In this document: piece by piece, positions 52,146 to 60,597 of the stretch
Numbering within the stretch: position 1 is the first letter of the stretch
How the letters are laid out: every line of letters begins with the position of its first letter
Assembly: GCF_900100455.1 (NCBI RefSeq)
Contig: NZ_FNCV01000002.1
Span: forward strand, 248,001 to 312,000
Source: Roseospirillum parvum
Lineage (GTDB): Bacteria > Pseudomonadota > Alphaproteobacteria > Rhodospirillales > Rhodospirillaceae
Direction of reading: 5' to 3'
DNA length: 64,000 bases
Translations under genes and position numbers: made by a program
The notes under the pieces: generated by a model
Seen by the model: only the letters and a program-made list of their open reading frames with translations
What the model was told of the DNA's origin: nothing
The model's database searches: none

Positions 52146-52985
52146 TCAGTCCGGCCCGGCGATCCGATTGCGGCCGGCGTTCTTGGCCTCGTACAGCCGA
52201 TTGTCGGCGCGCGACAGCAACTGCTCGATGCCGGTCTGCCGGCCGGTGTCGATGGACAGACCGAGGGTGACGGTGGCCTTCATCGGACGGCCATCGGGTG
52301 TTTCGATGGTCTCGCCGGCCAGCCGTTCGCGAATGCGCTCGGCCACCTCGCGCGCCCCGGCGGCGTCGGTGTCGGGCAGGAAGGCGGCGAACTCCTCGCC
52401 GCCGAGCCGGCCGAAGACATCGACCTCGCGCAGCGACTCGCGACACAGCCTGACGAAGCGGCGCAGCACCACATCGCCGCTGGCATGGCCGTAGGTGTCG
52501 TTGATCTGCTTGAAGTGGTCGAGATCCATCAGGATGCAGGCCAGCGGCGTGCCGGCGCGGGCGGCGCGCACCCGTTCGCGCTCGGCCAGTTCCAAAAGGT
52601 GGGCCCGCGAGAAGGCGCCGGTCAGGGCATCGTGGCGGACCAGATGCTCCAGCTCCTCGGTCAGCCGGGTGCGGGCGGCGATCTCGTTTTCCAGGGCGTG
52701 GTTCAGCTCGGTCAGGTGGTCGGCCTGCTCGGCCAGACGCTTGTTGGCCTGATGCAGCTCGAGCTGCATGCGGTCGGACAGGCGGACCATGCGCTGCAAC
52801 TCGCGGAAGCTGCGACGGTAGGCCTCGGCCAGACGGCGCACCCCCTGGCCCACGTCCTCCAGCTTGCCGACCATGACGTCGGCCTCGCGCAGCACCTCGC
52901 GCTCGGCGTCGAACAGGCTGAACGAATCGCCGTCGTCCCTTGCCGAATCGACCGCCTGGGCCGGGCTGTTGGCGCTGTCGGACAT
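52146..52985 (-). CDS. siaD: SiaD-like diguanylate cyclase (GGDEF)
   Basis: A 279-aa cytoplasmic protein making cyclic di-GMP. An N-terminal 110-residue region forms a coiled coil (MQLELHQANKRLAEQADHL). The GGDEF domain has ILMDLDHFKQINDTYGH and the active-site GRLGGEEFAAFLPD. An inhibitory I-site REVD stands five residues before GGEEF, so product inhibition is expected. As in SiaD, it lacks a sensor domain and probably needs SiaC for activation; siaC is immediately upstream. Confidence 0.9.
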   Translation of the reverse strand: MSDSANSPAQAVDSARDDGDSFSLFDAEREVLREADVMVGKLEDVGQGVRRLAEAYRRSFRELQRMVRLSDRMQLELHQANKRLAEQADHLTELNHALENEIAARTRLTEELEHLVRHDALTGAFSRAHLLELAERERVRAARAGTPLACILMDLDHFKQINDTYGHASGDVVLRRFVRLCRESLREVDVFGRLGGEEFAAFLPDTDAAGAREVAERIRERLAGETIETPDGRPMKATVTLGLSIDTGRQTGIEQLLSRADNRLYEAKNAGRNRIAGPD

Positions 52986-52993
52986 CGGTGCTC

Positions 52994-53383
52994 CTAGTCC
53001 TCGCTGGGACACAGGGTAAAGGCGGCGTGCTCGAAATCCTCGGAGAAATCCTCGCCGAACTCGGCCATGGTGTCATCATCGGCATGATAGCGCCAGGCGA
53101 TGTGCACCGAACGCCCGGCGGCGGCCGCCTCTTCCAGCAACTGGAACATGTTCATCAGCGCCTTGGCGCTGGAGGAGTTGAAGTAGCTGAGCTCGATGTC
53201 GACCTCGATCCGGTTTTCCGGGTCGGTGCCGTCCAGGTGCTCGCGCAGGGCCCCGAGCAGCGGGCCGAAAAAACCGGCGGCATCCTCCGGATAGGACTCA
53301 CCGCGCAGCGACAGCCGGCCGCCCGAGGGATCGAACTCCACCTCGGGCGAACGTTCGGTGGCCTGTTGACTGATCACCGGCAT
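52994..53383 (-). CDS. siaC: SiaC-family (DUF1987) regulatory phosphoprotein
   Basis: A 129-aa small protein. The SiaC pattern is clear: EFDPSGGRLSLRGESYPEDA, then VDIELSYFNSSSAKALMNMF, with the Ser cluster at the position of the phospho-acceptor (Thr in Pseudomonas), then VHIAWRYHADDDTMAEFGEDF. Unphosphorylated SiaC activates SiaD; SiaB phosphorylates it and SiaA removes the phosphate. ATG 53383 has AGGAAGG 8 nt upstream; longer starts at 53401 and 53455 are possible. It lies between siaB and the GGDEF gene. Confidence 0.9.
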   Translation of the reverse strand: MPVISQQATERSPEVEFDPSGGRLSLRGESYPEDAAGFFGPLLGALREHLDGTDPENRIEVDIELSYFNSSSAKALMNMFQLLEEAAAAGRSVHIAWRYHADDDTMAEFGEDFSEDFEHAAFTLCPSED

Positions 53384-53447
53384 GGACAGGTCCTTCCTCA
53401 TCGACACCGCCGCCGGATAACCCTGTCCCGGGGCGGTCACCTCACAT

Positions 53448-54017
53448 TCAGACATAGGCTTCCAGGCAATAGAACGCCTGGCCCGGGGCCGCCTCGATGA
53501 AATCGTAGCGGATCGGGCGGGTCGAGCGGCGCGCGATCTCGATCAGCCCCAGCGAGGCGCCCTTGCTGTCCTCGTCCGGACCGGCGCGGAGCTTTTCCTT
53601 GTAGTAGGAACGAATCTCGTTTTTGTCCATGGCCGCCAACTGGTCCAGCCGGGTGCGCAGGCGCTCCACGTGGGCGGCGTCGATGACGTTGCCGCAGACC
53701 ACCGAAAACCCGTTCTCGGAATTGGCCACGGCGACCAGCCCGGAGGAAAACTCGACCCGCTGGCCGGACAGGGCCGACTGCGCCGTCTCCCCCTCGACCC
53801 GGTCGGCCGAATAACGGATGACGTTCTGAGCCTGCTCGACAAACACCGAGAAGACCCGCTTGGCCACGTTGGCGTCGGTTTCCTCAAGCGCCATCTTCTT
53901 GCGCAGGGCGTCGCCCAGGGAGAACAGCAACTCCTCCGACAGGTAGCCGGTGAAGGCGAAGATGATGCCTTTCTCGTTCAGCCACAGCTTGTGACGGAAA
54001 TACTCCTCGGCCCACAT
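53448..54017 (-). CDS. siaB: SiaB-family protein kinase
   Basis: A 189-aa protein of the SiaB/DUF6272 group, related to GHKL kinases. The segment FVEQAQNVIRYSADRVEG holds the N-box-like asparagine, followed by VAVANSENGFSVVCGN and a later Gly-rich GASLGLIEIARRS. The N-terminal FAFTGYLSEELLFSLGDAL fits the family start. It is the first gene of the switch operon and phosphorylates SiaC. ATG 54017 begins MWAEEYFRHK. Confidence 0.88.
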   Translation of the reverse strand: MWAEEYFRHKLWLNEKGIIFAFTGYLSEELLFSLGDALRKKMALEETDANVAKRVFSVFVEQAQNVIRYSADRVEGETAQSALSGQRVEFSSGLVAVANSENGFSVVCGNVIDAAHVERLRTRLDQLAAMDKNEIRSYYKEKLRAGPDEDSKGASLGLIEIARRSTRPIRYDFIEAAPGQAFYCLEAYV

Positions 54018-54191
54018 CGCGGCATCCCTTGACCACTATTGGATGGGTGTGCGTGATGCGTGAATCCCGCACGGCCATCCAAGACCTTAGATATTGAGCA
54101 AACCGTCGTCGCGATCCGGTTTGTATCGCCCGGGATTTGCTCCAACCCAGGGCCGGGCGACAGTCCCCGGCCGGGCCGCACCTTAGCGCGT
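54018..54191. promoter_or_regulatory. Region upstream of the sia-like operon
   Basis: This 174-bp region lies between the sia operon start and the cydC end. It has an AT-rich pocket near 54085-54105 and a short inverted repeat CAAACCG (54099-54105) / CGGTTTG (54117-54123). The operon promoter should lie here on the minus strand, but no convincing -35/-10 pair was found. Confidence 0.35.
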
Positions 54192-55910
54192 TCAACCGAC
54201 GCCGCCAATGGACGGATCAATGACCGCACCGCCCAGATCCGGGCCACTCAGATCCAGGGTGCGATCGAACAGTCCGGTCGGCACCGCAAGATGGGAAATG
54301 ACGATCAGGGTCCGCCCCTGAAGCGCCTCGGCGAGGCCGGAAAGGATGGCCCGCCCCTGGTCCGGGGCCAGCCCCTCCAGCGGCTCGTCGAGGATCAGCA
54401 GCGGGGCTTCCATGACCAGCGCCCGGGCCAACCCCAGGCGCCGCGCCTCGCCCCCGGAGAGGCCCCGCCCGCCCTCGCCGATCTGGGTGTCGAGGCCGTC
54501 CGGCAGGGCCTCCAGCACCGGCCCGAAGCCGGACAGGGCGAGGGCCCGCCGGAGGGCCTCGGGCGGCGCGCCGGGGCGGCCCAGCAGCAGGTTGTCGCGC
54601 AGGCTGCCGCTGAACAGGCAGACCCGCTGCTCGGCCACCGCCAGCCGGCGGCGCAGGGCCTCCGGATCGAGCTCGGCGAGGTCCACCCCGCCCAGGGTGA
54701 GGCGCCCGGCGTCGGGCCGCCTGAGGCCGGTGATGAGGGCGATCAGGCTGCTCTTGCCGGCCCCGGAGGGCCCCTTGACCAGCAGCCGACCGCCCGCCGG
54801 CAGGTCCAGCGAGAGGTCCTTGAGCACCGGCCTGAGGGCGCGCGGATAGGCGAAGGTGACGCCCTTGAGGGCAAGATCACTGGCCGCCGGCGGCGGCGCC
54901 GTGCCGGGCGCCGGCTGGGCCTCGGCGGCGCTCATCAGGTCGTCGATGCGGGCCAGGGCGCGGCCCACCCCGGGCAGCGCCTGGGCCACCGCCGGCATCG
55001 CCTGGGCGGCCTCGAAGACGGCCATCAGCAGCAGGGCGACCAGGGTCAGTTGGGGCGCCGTCAGGGCCCCGGCGCCGACCAGCGGAATGCCCACCAGAAG
55101 GGCGCCCCACAGGGAGAGGCCGGCGATCAGGCCGCCGCCGGCACTGCCCAGGGCCTCGCGGCCGACCCGGCGGCGCTGGGCGGCGTCGAGCCTGCGCCCT
55201 TCCTCTTCCAGGGCGGCGATCCAGGCCCCTTCAGCCTGACAGGCGAGCAGATCGGGCAGGCCCTGGACCAGATCGACGGCGCCGCCGCGCAGGGCGTCCA
55301 GACAGGCCGCCTCCTCGGCCGCCGGGCCGCCGCCCTTGCGGTCCCCGGCCCACAGGGTCAGCGGCAGGGCCACCCCGCCGAGCAGCAGGCCGCCCAGGGC
55401 CAGGAAACCCAACCCCGGATCGAGCCAGCCCAAGCCAAGCGGCGCGGCGATCAGCACCACCAGGAACACCGCGCTTGGCACCAGCACGGTCAGATAGGCC
55501 CCTTGCAGGCGGTCCACGTCGGCCTGCAGACGCCCCGCCGCGTCGGCCCCGTGCAGGCCGTCGAGGATGGCCGGGGCGGCCGGCTCGATGGTCGCGAACA
55601 GGCGGCCGCGCAGCCCGGCCAGCAGGCGCAGCACCGCCTCGTGGGTGACCAGACGTTCGCCGTAGCGGCCCAGGGTGCGCCCGATCGCCGCGGCGCGGAT
55701 GATCGCCGCCGGGGTGAAGTAGTTGAAGCTGGTCGCCCCGGCCGCCCCGGCCATTGCCATGGCGGTGATGAACCAGCCGGAGGTGGCCATCAGGGCGACG
55801 CTGCCGGCCAGGGTGGCCAGCGACAGCACGATGCCCAGCAACAGCCAGACCCAGCGACCCCGGGTCAGGGCGAACAGTCGCTTCAGACGCCGGCGGGCGG
55901 GCACGCTCAT
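54192..55910 (-). CDS. cydC: Heterodimeric thiol-reductant ABC exporter subunit CydC
   Basis: A 572-aa ABC half-transporter: six-helix membrane domain (WVWLLLGIVLSLATLAGSVA at helix 1, family ALMATSGWFITAMA) and nucleotide-binding domain with Walker A VKGPSGAGKSSL, signature LSGGEARRLGL and Walker B PLLILDEPLEG. With CydD it exports cysteine and glutathione to the periplasm, which is needed to assemble cytochrome bd and c-type cytochromes. It overlaps cydD by 4 bp (ATGA). cydAB are not in the window. Confidence 0.92.
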   Translation of the reverse strand: MSVPARRRLKRLFALTRGRWVWLLLGIVLSLATLAGSVALMATSGWFITAMAMAGAAGATSFNYFTPAAIIRAAAIGRTLGRYGERLVTHEAVLRLLAGLRGRLFATIEPAAPAILDGLHGADAAGRLQADVDRLQGAYLTVLVPSAVFLVVLIAAPLGLGWLDPGLGFLALGGLLLGGVALPLTLWAGDRKGGGPAAEEAACLDALRGGAVDLVQGLPDLLACQAEGAWIAALEEEGRRLDAAQRRRVGREALGSAGGGLIAGLSLWGALLVGIPLVGAGALTAPQLTLVALLLMAVFEAAQAMPAVAQALPGVGRALARIDDLMSAAEAQPAPGTAPPPAASDLALKGVTFAYPRALRPVLKDLSLDLPAGGRLLVKGPSGAGKSSLIALITGLRRPDAGRLTLGGVDLAELDPEALRRRLAVAEQRVCLFSGSLRDNLLLGRPGAPPEALRRALALSGFGPVLEALPDGLDTQIGEGGRGLSGGEARRLGLARALVMEAPLLILDEPLEGLAPDQGRAILSGLAEALQGRTLIVISHLAVPTGLFDRTLDLSGPDLGGAVIDPSIGGVG

Positions 55911-57631
55911 GCCGCCCCCGCCTGGCTGAACAGGGCGGCCAGCGGACCGGCCGGGTCATCGAGGGCGGCGGCCGTGGTCAGGGCGGCGAGACGCCCGGCC
56001 TCAAGCACCGCCACCGCGTCGTCGGCGGCCAGGGTGTGGCGCAGGGTCTGCGGGCGATGAGCGATGAGGATCACCGTGGCCGTCCCCCGCCGCGCCTTGA
56101 GGGCCGCCGAGATGGCCTGTTCCGAGGCCGCGTCGAGGCCGGCCGTCGGCTCGTCGAGCAGCAGCAGGCGGGGTTGGCGGACCAGGGCCCGGGCCAGGGC
56201 GACGCGGCGCATCTCGCCGCCGGAGAGGTCGCGCCCGTGCTCGGCCAGCGGGGCATCGAGGCCGCCCGGCAGCAGGTCCACCAGATGCGCCGCCGAGGCC
56301 GCCTCGAGGGCGGCCAGCAGGGCCGCGTCGTCGGCCTGGGGCGCGCCCAGGCGCAGGTTGTCGCGCAAGGAGCCGCGGATCAGGTAGGGGCTCTGCGGCA
56401 CCCAGGCCAGATGAGAGCGATCCCCGGCCGGGGCGCCGTCGATCAGCACCCGCCCGCCGTCGGGGGCGAGAAAGCCGAGCAGAAGGTTCATCGCCGTGCT
56501 CTTGCCGGCGCCGGAGGGGCCGACCAGGGCCAGGGTGGTGCCCGGGGGAACCTTGAGGCTCAGCCCGTCCAGGCCGCGCCGGCCGTCGCCGAAATCGACC
56601 ACGGCGTCCTCGAACACCACATGCGCCCCCCTGGGATCGCGCGCGCCGGCCGGGACCGCCGGCGGGGCCTCGGGTTCGGGCGCCTCGAACAGGGGTAGCA
56701 GGCGCTCGGCGGCGGCCACCGCGTCGAGGCGGGCGTGATAGTGGGTGCCCAGGCGGCGCAGGGGCAGATAGAACTCCGGCGCCAGCAGCAGCACGAACAG
56801 CCCCCGGGCCAGATCGATCTCGCCCCACAGCAGGCGGAAGCCGATGAACACGGCGACCACGGCGATGCTCACCGAGGCCAGGAATTCCAGCGCCAGCGAG
56901 GACAGGAAGGCGACCCGGAGCACCTTCATGGTGGTCTTGCGGTAGTCGTCGGACAGCCGGGCCACCAACGCGGCCTCGCGCCGGCCGACGGCGAACAGCT
57001 TGAGGGTGGTCAGGCCCTGGAGACTCTCCAGGAAGCGCGCCCCCAGGCGGGCCATGGCCGCCCACTGGGCCTGGTTGAGGCGCTCCGTGCCCTTGCCGAT
57101 GAGGATCATGGCCAGCGGGATCAAGGGCGCCGTGACGGCCAGCACCAGGGCCGAGATCCAGTCGATGGGCAGGACCACGCCGATGATCGCCAGCGGCAGC
57201 ACGGCGGCCAGGGCCATGCCCGGCAGGTAGCCGGCGTAGTAGGGGCCCAGGGCCTCGATGCCCTCGACCAGCCCGAGGCCGAATTCGGCACTGGGCGGGC
57301 GGCCCAGGCGGACCGGGCCGAGGCCGGCCAGTCGCCGCCCCAGTTCGGCCCGCATCCCGCCCTTGATGCGTCGGGCGGCGGCCAGTGCCTCGAGATCGGC
57401 CAGCCACAGGGCGCCGGCCCGGGCCAGCATGAGCAGCGGCAGGGCGACCAGCGGCCGCACCACCTCGTCCAGGCTGGCCCCGAACAGGGCCACCGAGGCC
57501 AGCACGTCGGCCAGCAGCCAGGCCTGGGCAATCAGCAACACCCCGGCGGCCAGCGACCAGCCCACCGCCCGGTTGAGGGGGCGGCGACCGGCGGCCTTGT
57601 GATCCTTCAGGAAAGCCTTGGGGGTGCTCAT
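55907..57631 (-). CDS. cydD: Heterodimeric thiol-reductant ABC exporter subunit CydD
   Basis: A 574-aa ABC half-transporter. Membrane domain residues 20-310 contain the CydD-type loops GGMRAELGRRLAGLGPV and LLAPEFYLPLRRLGTHYHA. The nucleotide-binding domain has Walker A LVGPSGAGKSTAM, signature LSGGEMRRVAL and Walker B RLLLLDEPTAG. It pairs with CydC. The start at 57631 is 13 bp from the ccoI stop, so it appears to be transcribed with the cbb3 assembly genes. Confidence 0.92.
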   Translation of the reverse strand: MSTPKAFLKDHKAAGRRPLNRAVGWSLAAGVLLIAQAWLLADVLASVALFGASLDEVVRPLVALPLLMLARAGALWLADLEALAAARRIKGGMRAELGRRLAGLGPVRLGRPPSAEFGLGLVEGIEALGPYYAGYLPGMALAAVLPLAIIGVVLPIDWISALVLAVTAPLIPLAMILIGKGTERLNQAQWAAMARLGARFLESLQGLTTLKLFAVGRREAALVARLSDDYRKTTMKVLRVAFLSSLALEFLASVSIAVVAVFIGFRLLWGEIDLARGLFVLLLAPEFYLPLRRLGTHYHARLDAVAAAERLLPLFEAPEPEAPPAVPAGARDPRGAHVVFEDAVVDFGDGRRGLDGLSLKVPPGTTLALVGPSGAGKSTAMNLLLGFLAPDGGRVLIDGAPAGDRSHLAWVPQSPYLIRGSLRDNLRLGAPQADDAALLAALEAASAAHLVDLLPGGLDAPLAEHGRDLSGGEMRRVALARALVRQPRLLLLDEPTAGLDAASEQAISAALKARRGTATVILIAHRPQTLRHTLAADDAVAVLEAGRLAALTTAAALDDPAGPLAALFSQAGAA

Positions 57632-57644
57632 CTCGCCGTCTGGC

Positions 57645-60068
57645 CTACCCCGCCCCCGGGCCGGGGTCAAGCCGTCGGGTTCGCCCCAGGCGCAGGGCGT
57701 TGAGAATGACCACCACCGACGAGGCGCTCATGGCCAGCGCGGCAACCAGCGGGGTGACCAGCCCGGCCACCGCCAGGGGCACGGTCAGCGCGTTGTAGGT
57801 GAACGACAGGCCGATGTTCTGGCGGACCAGCCGGTCGGCCCGCCGGGCCACCGCCAGGGCCTCCAGCACCGGGGCCAGCCGCCGCCCCTGGAAGACCGCG
57901 TCGGCGGCCGTCTGGCTGAGGTCGGCGGCGCTGGTCGGCGACAGGGAAACGTGGGCGGCGGCCAGCGCCGGGGCGTCGTTGAGGCCGTCGCCGACCATCA
58001 GCACGCGGTGCCCCCGGGCCGCCAGCTCGGCCAGCCGGGCGGTCTTGCCGGCCGGGGTCAGGCCGCCCTGGAAGACCTCGATGCCGGCCTCGGCGGCGAT
58101 CCGGGCGACCGTCTCCGGGCGGTCGCCGGAAAGCATCTCGACCGCCAGGCCCCGCGCCTTCAGGCCGGCGATGACGGCCGGGGCGTCGGGTCGCAGGGGG
58201 TCGGTGAAGGTGAAGCGGACGGCCGGCCACCCCGGCTCGGCGAACCACAACTCGGGCCCCTCGGCCGGGCGGGCGTCTGCCACCCCCACATGCGCCCGGC
58301 TGCCCAGGCGGCGCTCGCCGCCGGGACCGCCGGCGCCCTGCCCGGCGACCAGTCCCGCCCCGGGCACCTCGCGCACCTCGGGGGCCGGGGCGACCTGGGG
58401 CCGGGCGGCGGCCAGGGCGCGGGCCAGGGGATGACGGCTGGCCGCCGCCAGGGCGGCGGCGCGCGCCACCACCCCGGGATCGACTCCGTCCTCGCGCAGG
58501 GTCGGGCGGCCCAGGGTCAGGGTGCCGGTCTTGTCCAGCACCACCGTGTCGACGGTGGCCAGACGTTCCAGGGCGGTGGCCGACTTCAGCAGCACCCCGC
58601 CCTTGAGCAGCCGCCCGCTGGCCATCACCTGGACCGCCGGCACGGCCAGCCCCAGGGCACAGGGACAGGTGACGATGAGCACCGCGATGCCGTTCAACAA
58701 GGCCGGCTGCCAGCCCAGCCCGCCCAGGCCCCACCAGCCGAGAAAGGTCAGAAGCCCCAACAGATGGACCACCGGGGCATAAAGGCGGGCCACCCGGTCG
58801 GCCAGCGCCACGTAGCGGGCCCGGCCCTGCTCGGCGGTTTCCATCAGGCGGACGATCTCGGCCAGCAGGGTGTCCTCGCCGGCCGCCGCCACCGACAGGG
58901 TCAGGGCGCCGTCCAGGGCCAGGGTGCCGGCGTGCACCGCGTCGCCCGGGCCGACCGGGCGGGGCACCGTCTCGCCGCTGATCAGGCTGTCGTCCAGGTG
59001 GGCCCGGCCGGCGACCACCCGGCCGTCCACCCCGGCCCGCTGGCCGGCGGCCAGCAGCACCGTCATCCCCGGCGTCACCCGCTCGGGCAGCAGTTGGCGG
59101 CGGCTGCCGTCCTCGGCCAGCACGGTCACCGTGCCGGCGTTGAGGGTCAGCAGTTGTTCGGCCGTGGCGCGGGCCCGGCCGCGCGCCCGACTGTCCAGGA
59201 AGCGACCAATGAGCAGGAAGAAGAGCAGGCTGACCGCGCTGTCGAAATAGACATGGGCGCCGTGGGTGGCCAGCTCCCACAGGCTCATCGCGGTGGCCAG
59301 CAGCACGGCCAGGGTGATCGGCAGGTCCATGGTCATCCGCCCGCCCTTCAGGCCGGCCACGGCGGGGCCGGCGAAGGGACGGATGGCATAGCCCACCGCC
59401 GGCACGGCGATGAGGGCCGAGACCCAGTGCATCAGGTCGCGGGTGGCCGGGTCCATGTCCACCCCGAACCACACCGAAACCGAGAACAGCATGATGTTGG
59501 CGGCGGCGAAGCCGGCCACCGCCATGGCTTTCAGCAACGTCTTCTCGTGGGCCCGGGTGGCGGCGCCGAGACGCCCCGGATCGTAGGGCGCCAGCCGATA
59601 GCCGACCCGGCGCAGCGGCGCGAGGATGGCCGCGGCGTCCTCGGCCCGGCCGACCCAGACCACGGCGAGGCGCCGCGTGGTCATGTTCACCCGGCCCTGG
59701 CGCACCGCCGGATGGCGGGCCAGCAGGCGCTCGATCAGCCAGACGCAGGCGGCACAGCTGATCCCCTCCACCATCAGGTCGAGGCGCCAGCGCGCGGTGC
59801 CATCGGGCTCCGTGCCATCGGGGCGGACCAGGGCCGAGAGGTCGGCCTCGATCTCCTCGGGGTCGGGAATCAGCGGGGCCACCGCCGGGTCGAGGCAGCG
59901 CCGGTCGTAGTAGGCATCAAGCCCCAGCCCCTGGATCAGCTCATGCGCCGCCGCGCAACCTGGGCAGCAGAAGGCCGCCCCGGCCGGCGCCGGCGCGCCA
60001 CAGTGGCGGCACACGGCGGCCGGCGCGCCGGACGGCAAGGGGTCGGCGGCGGCCTCCGCCGGAGCCAT
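57645..60068 (-). CDS. ccoI: Cbb3 oxidase copper-translocating P-type ATPase
   Basis: An 807-aa P1B-type ATPase exporting Cu for cbb3 oxidase assembly (CcoI/FixI type). An N-terminal cysteine-rich finger CRHCG...CCPGC is followed by a heavy-metal-associated domain with GISCAACVWLIE. The transmembrane ion motif is TCPCALGLA, the phosphorylation site DKTGTLTLG, and the ATP-domain motif GDGLNDAPAL. Eight hydrophobic segments are expected. It follows ccoH. The small ccoS gene that often comes next is missing; cydD is there instead. Confidence 0.94.
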   Translation of the reverse strand: MAPAEAAADPLPSGAPAAVCRHCGAPAPAGAAFCCPGCAAAHELIQGLGLDAYYDRRCLDPAVAPLIPDPEEIEADLSALVRPDGTEPDGTARWRLDLMVEGISCAACVWLIERLLARHPAVRQGRVNMTTRRLAVVWVGRAEDAAAILAPLRRVGYRLAPYDPGRLGAATRAHEKTLLKAMAVAGFAAANIMLFSVSVWFGVDMDPATRDLMHWVSALIAVPAVGYAIRPFAGPAVAGLKGGRMTMDLPITLAVLLATAMSLWELATHGAHVYFDSAVSLLFFLLIGRFLDSRARGRARATAEQLLTLNAGTVTVLAEDGSRRQLLPERVTPGMTVLLAAGQRAGVDGRVVAGRAHLDDSLISGETVPRPVGPGDAVHAGTLALDGALTLSVAAAGEDTLLAEIVRLMETAEQGRARYVALADRVARLYAPVVHLLGLLTFLGWWGLGGLGWQPALLNGIAVLIVTCPCALGLAVPAVQVMASGRLLKGGVLLKSATALERLATVDTVVLDKTGTLTLGRPTLREDGVDPGVVARAAALAAASRHPLARALAAARPQVAPAPEVREVPGAGLVAGQGAGGPGGERRLGSRAHVGVADARPAEGPELWFAEPGWPAVRFTFTDPLRPDAPAVIAGLKARGLAVEMLSGDRPETVARIAAEAGIEVFQGGLTPAGKTARLAELAARGHRVLMVGDGLNDAPALAAAHVSLSPTSAADLSQTAADAVFQGRRLAPVLEALAVARRADRLVRQNIGLSFTYNALTVPLAVAGLVTPLVAALAMSASSVVVILNALRLGRTRRLDPGPGAG

Positions 60069-60081
60069 GGCCGATCCCCCT

Positions 60082-60597
60082 TCAGCGCAGGTCCAGCCGC
60101 TCGCGCAGGCGCAGCAGGGTGTCGCCCTGGCGCGCCTCGGCCCGCACCTCCCACTGCCCCGGGGCCGGCAGCTCGGCCACCGCGCGATAGCGCCCGGGGG
60201 CGGCCTCGGCCAGCCTGAGCGGGATGTCGAGCCCGGCCCGGGTCGGCCGCCACAGCACCCCCTCGACGGCCAGACCGCGCACCGGCTGGCCGTAACGGTC
60301 GGTGACGGTGAGGGCCAGATCGAGGGTCGCGTCGTGGCGCTCGGTGGCCAGATCGACCGTCCAGCCGCGCTCCCGATCGGTGCGGAAGCTGGCCAGCCGC
60401 TGGTTGAAGTTGTTCATCTCCTGCCACGGGCGGGCCGTCTCCAGGCCGTTGAAGGTGCCGGTGGCGAAGTAGAACAGCGCCCCGTTGACGGCGATGACCA
60501 CGGCGAACCCGGCGACGAAGATCCACGGATACCACCAGCCGTCCGGGCGGCGGCGGCGGGCGGGGTTAACGGAGGGGGGTGGCGAAGAGCGTGTCAT
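60082..60597 (-). CDS. ccoH: FixH/CcoH cbb3 oxidase assembly protein
   Basis: A 171-aa protein with one N-terminal membrane helix (WIFVAGFAVVIAVNGALFYF) and a periplasmic domain with the FixH motif FNQRLASFRTDRERGW. It acts in cbb3 maturation with CcoI. Its start overlaps the ccoG end by 32 bp. Confidence 0.93.
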   Translation of the reverse strand: MTRSSPPPSVNPARRRRPDGWWYPWIFVAGFAVVIAVNGALFYFATGTFNGLETARPWQEMNNFNQRLASFRTDRERGWTVDLATERHDATLDLALTVTDRYGQPVRGLAVEGVLWRPTRAGLDIPLRLAEAAPGRYRAVAELPAPGQWEVRAEARQGDTLLRLRERLDLR

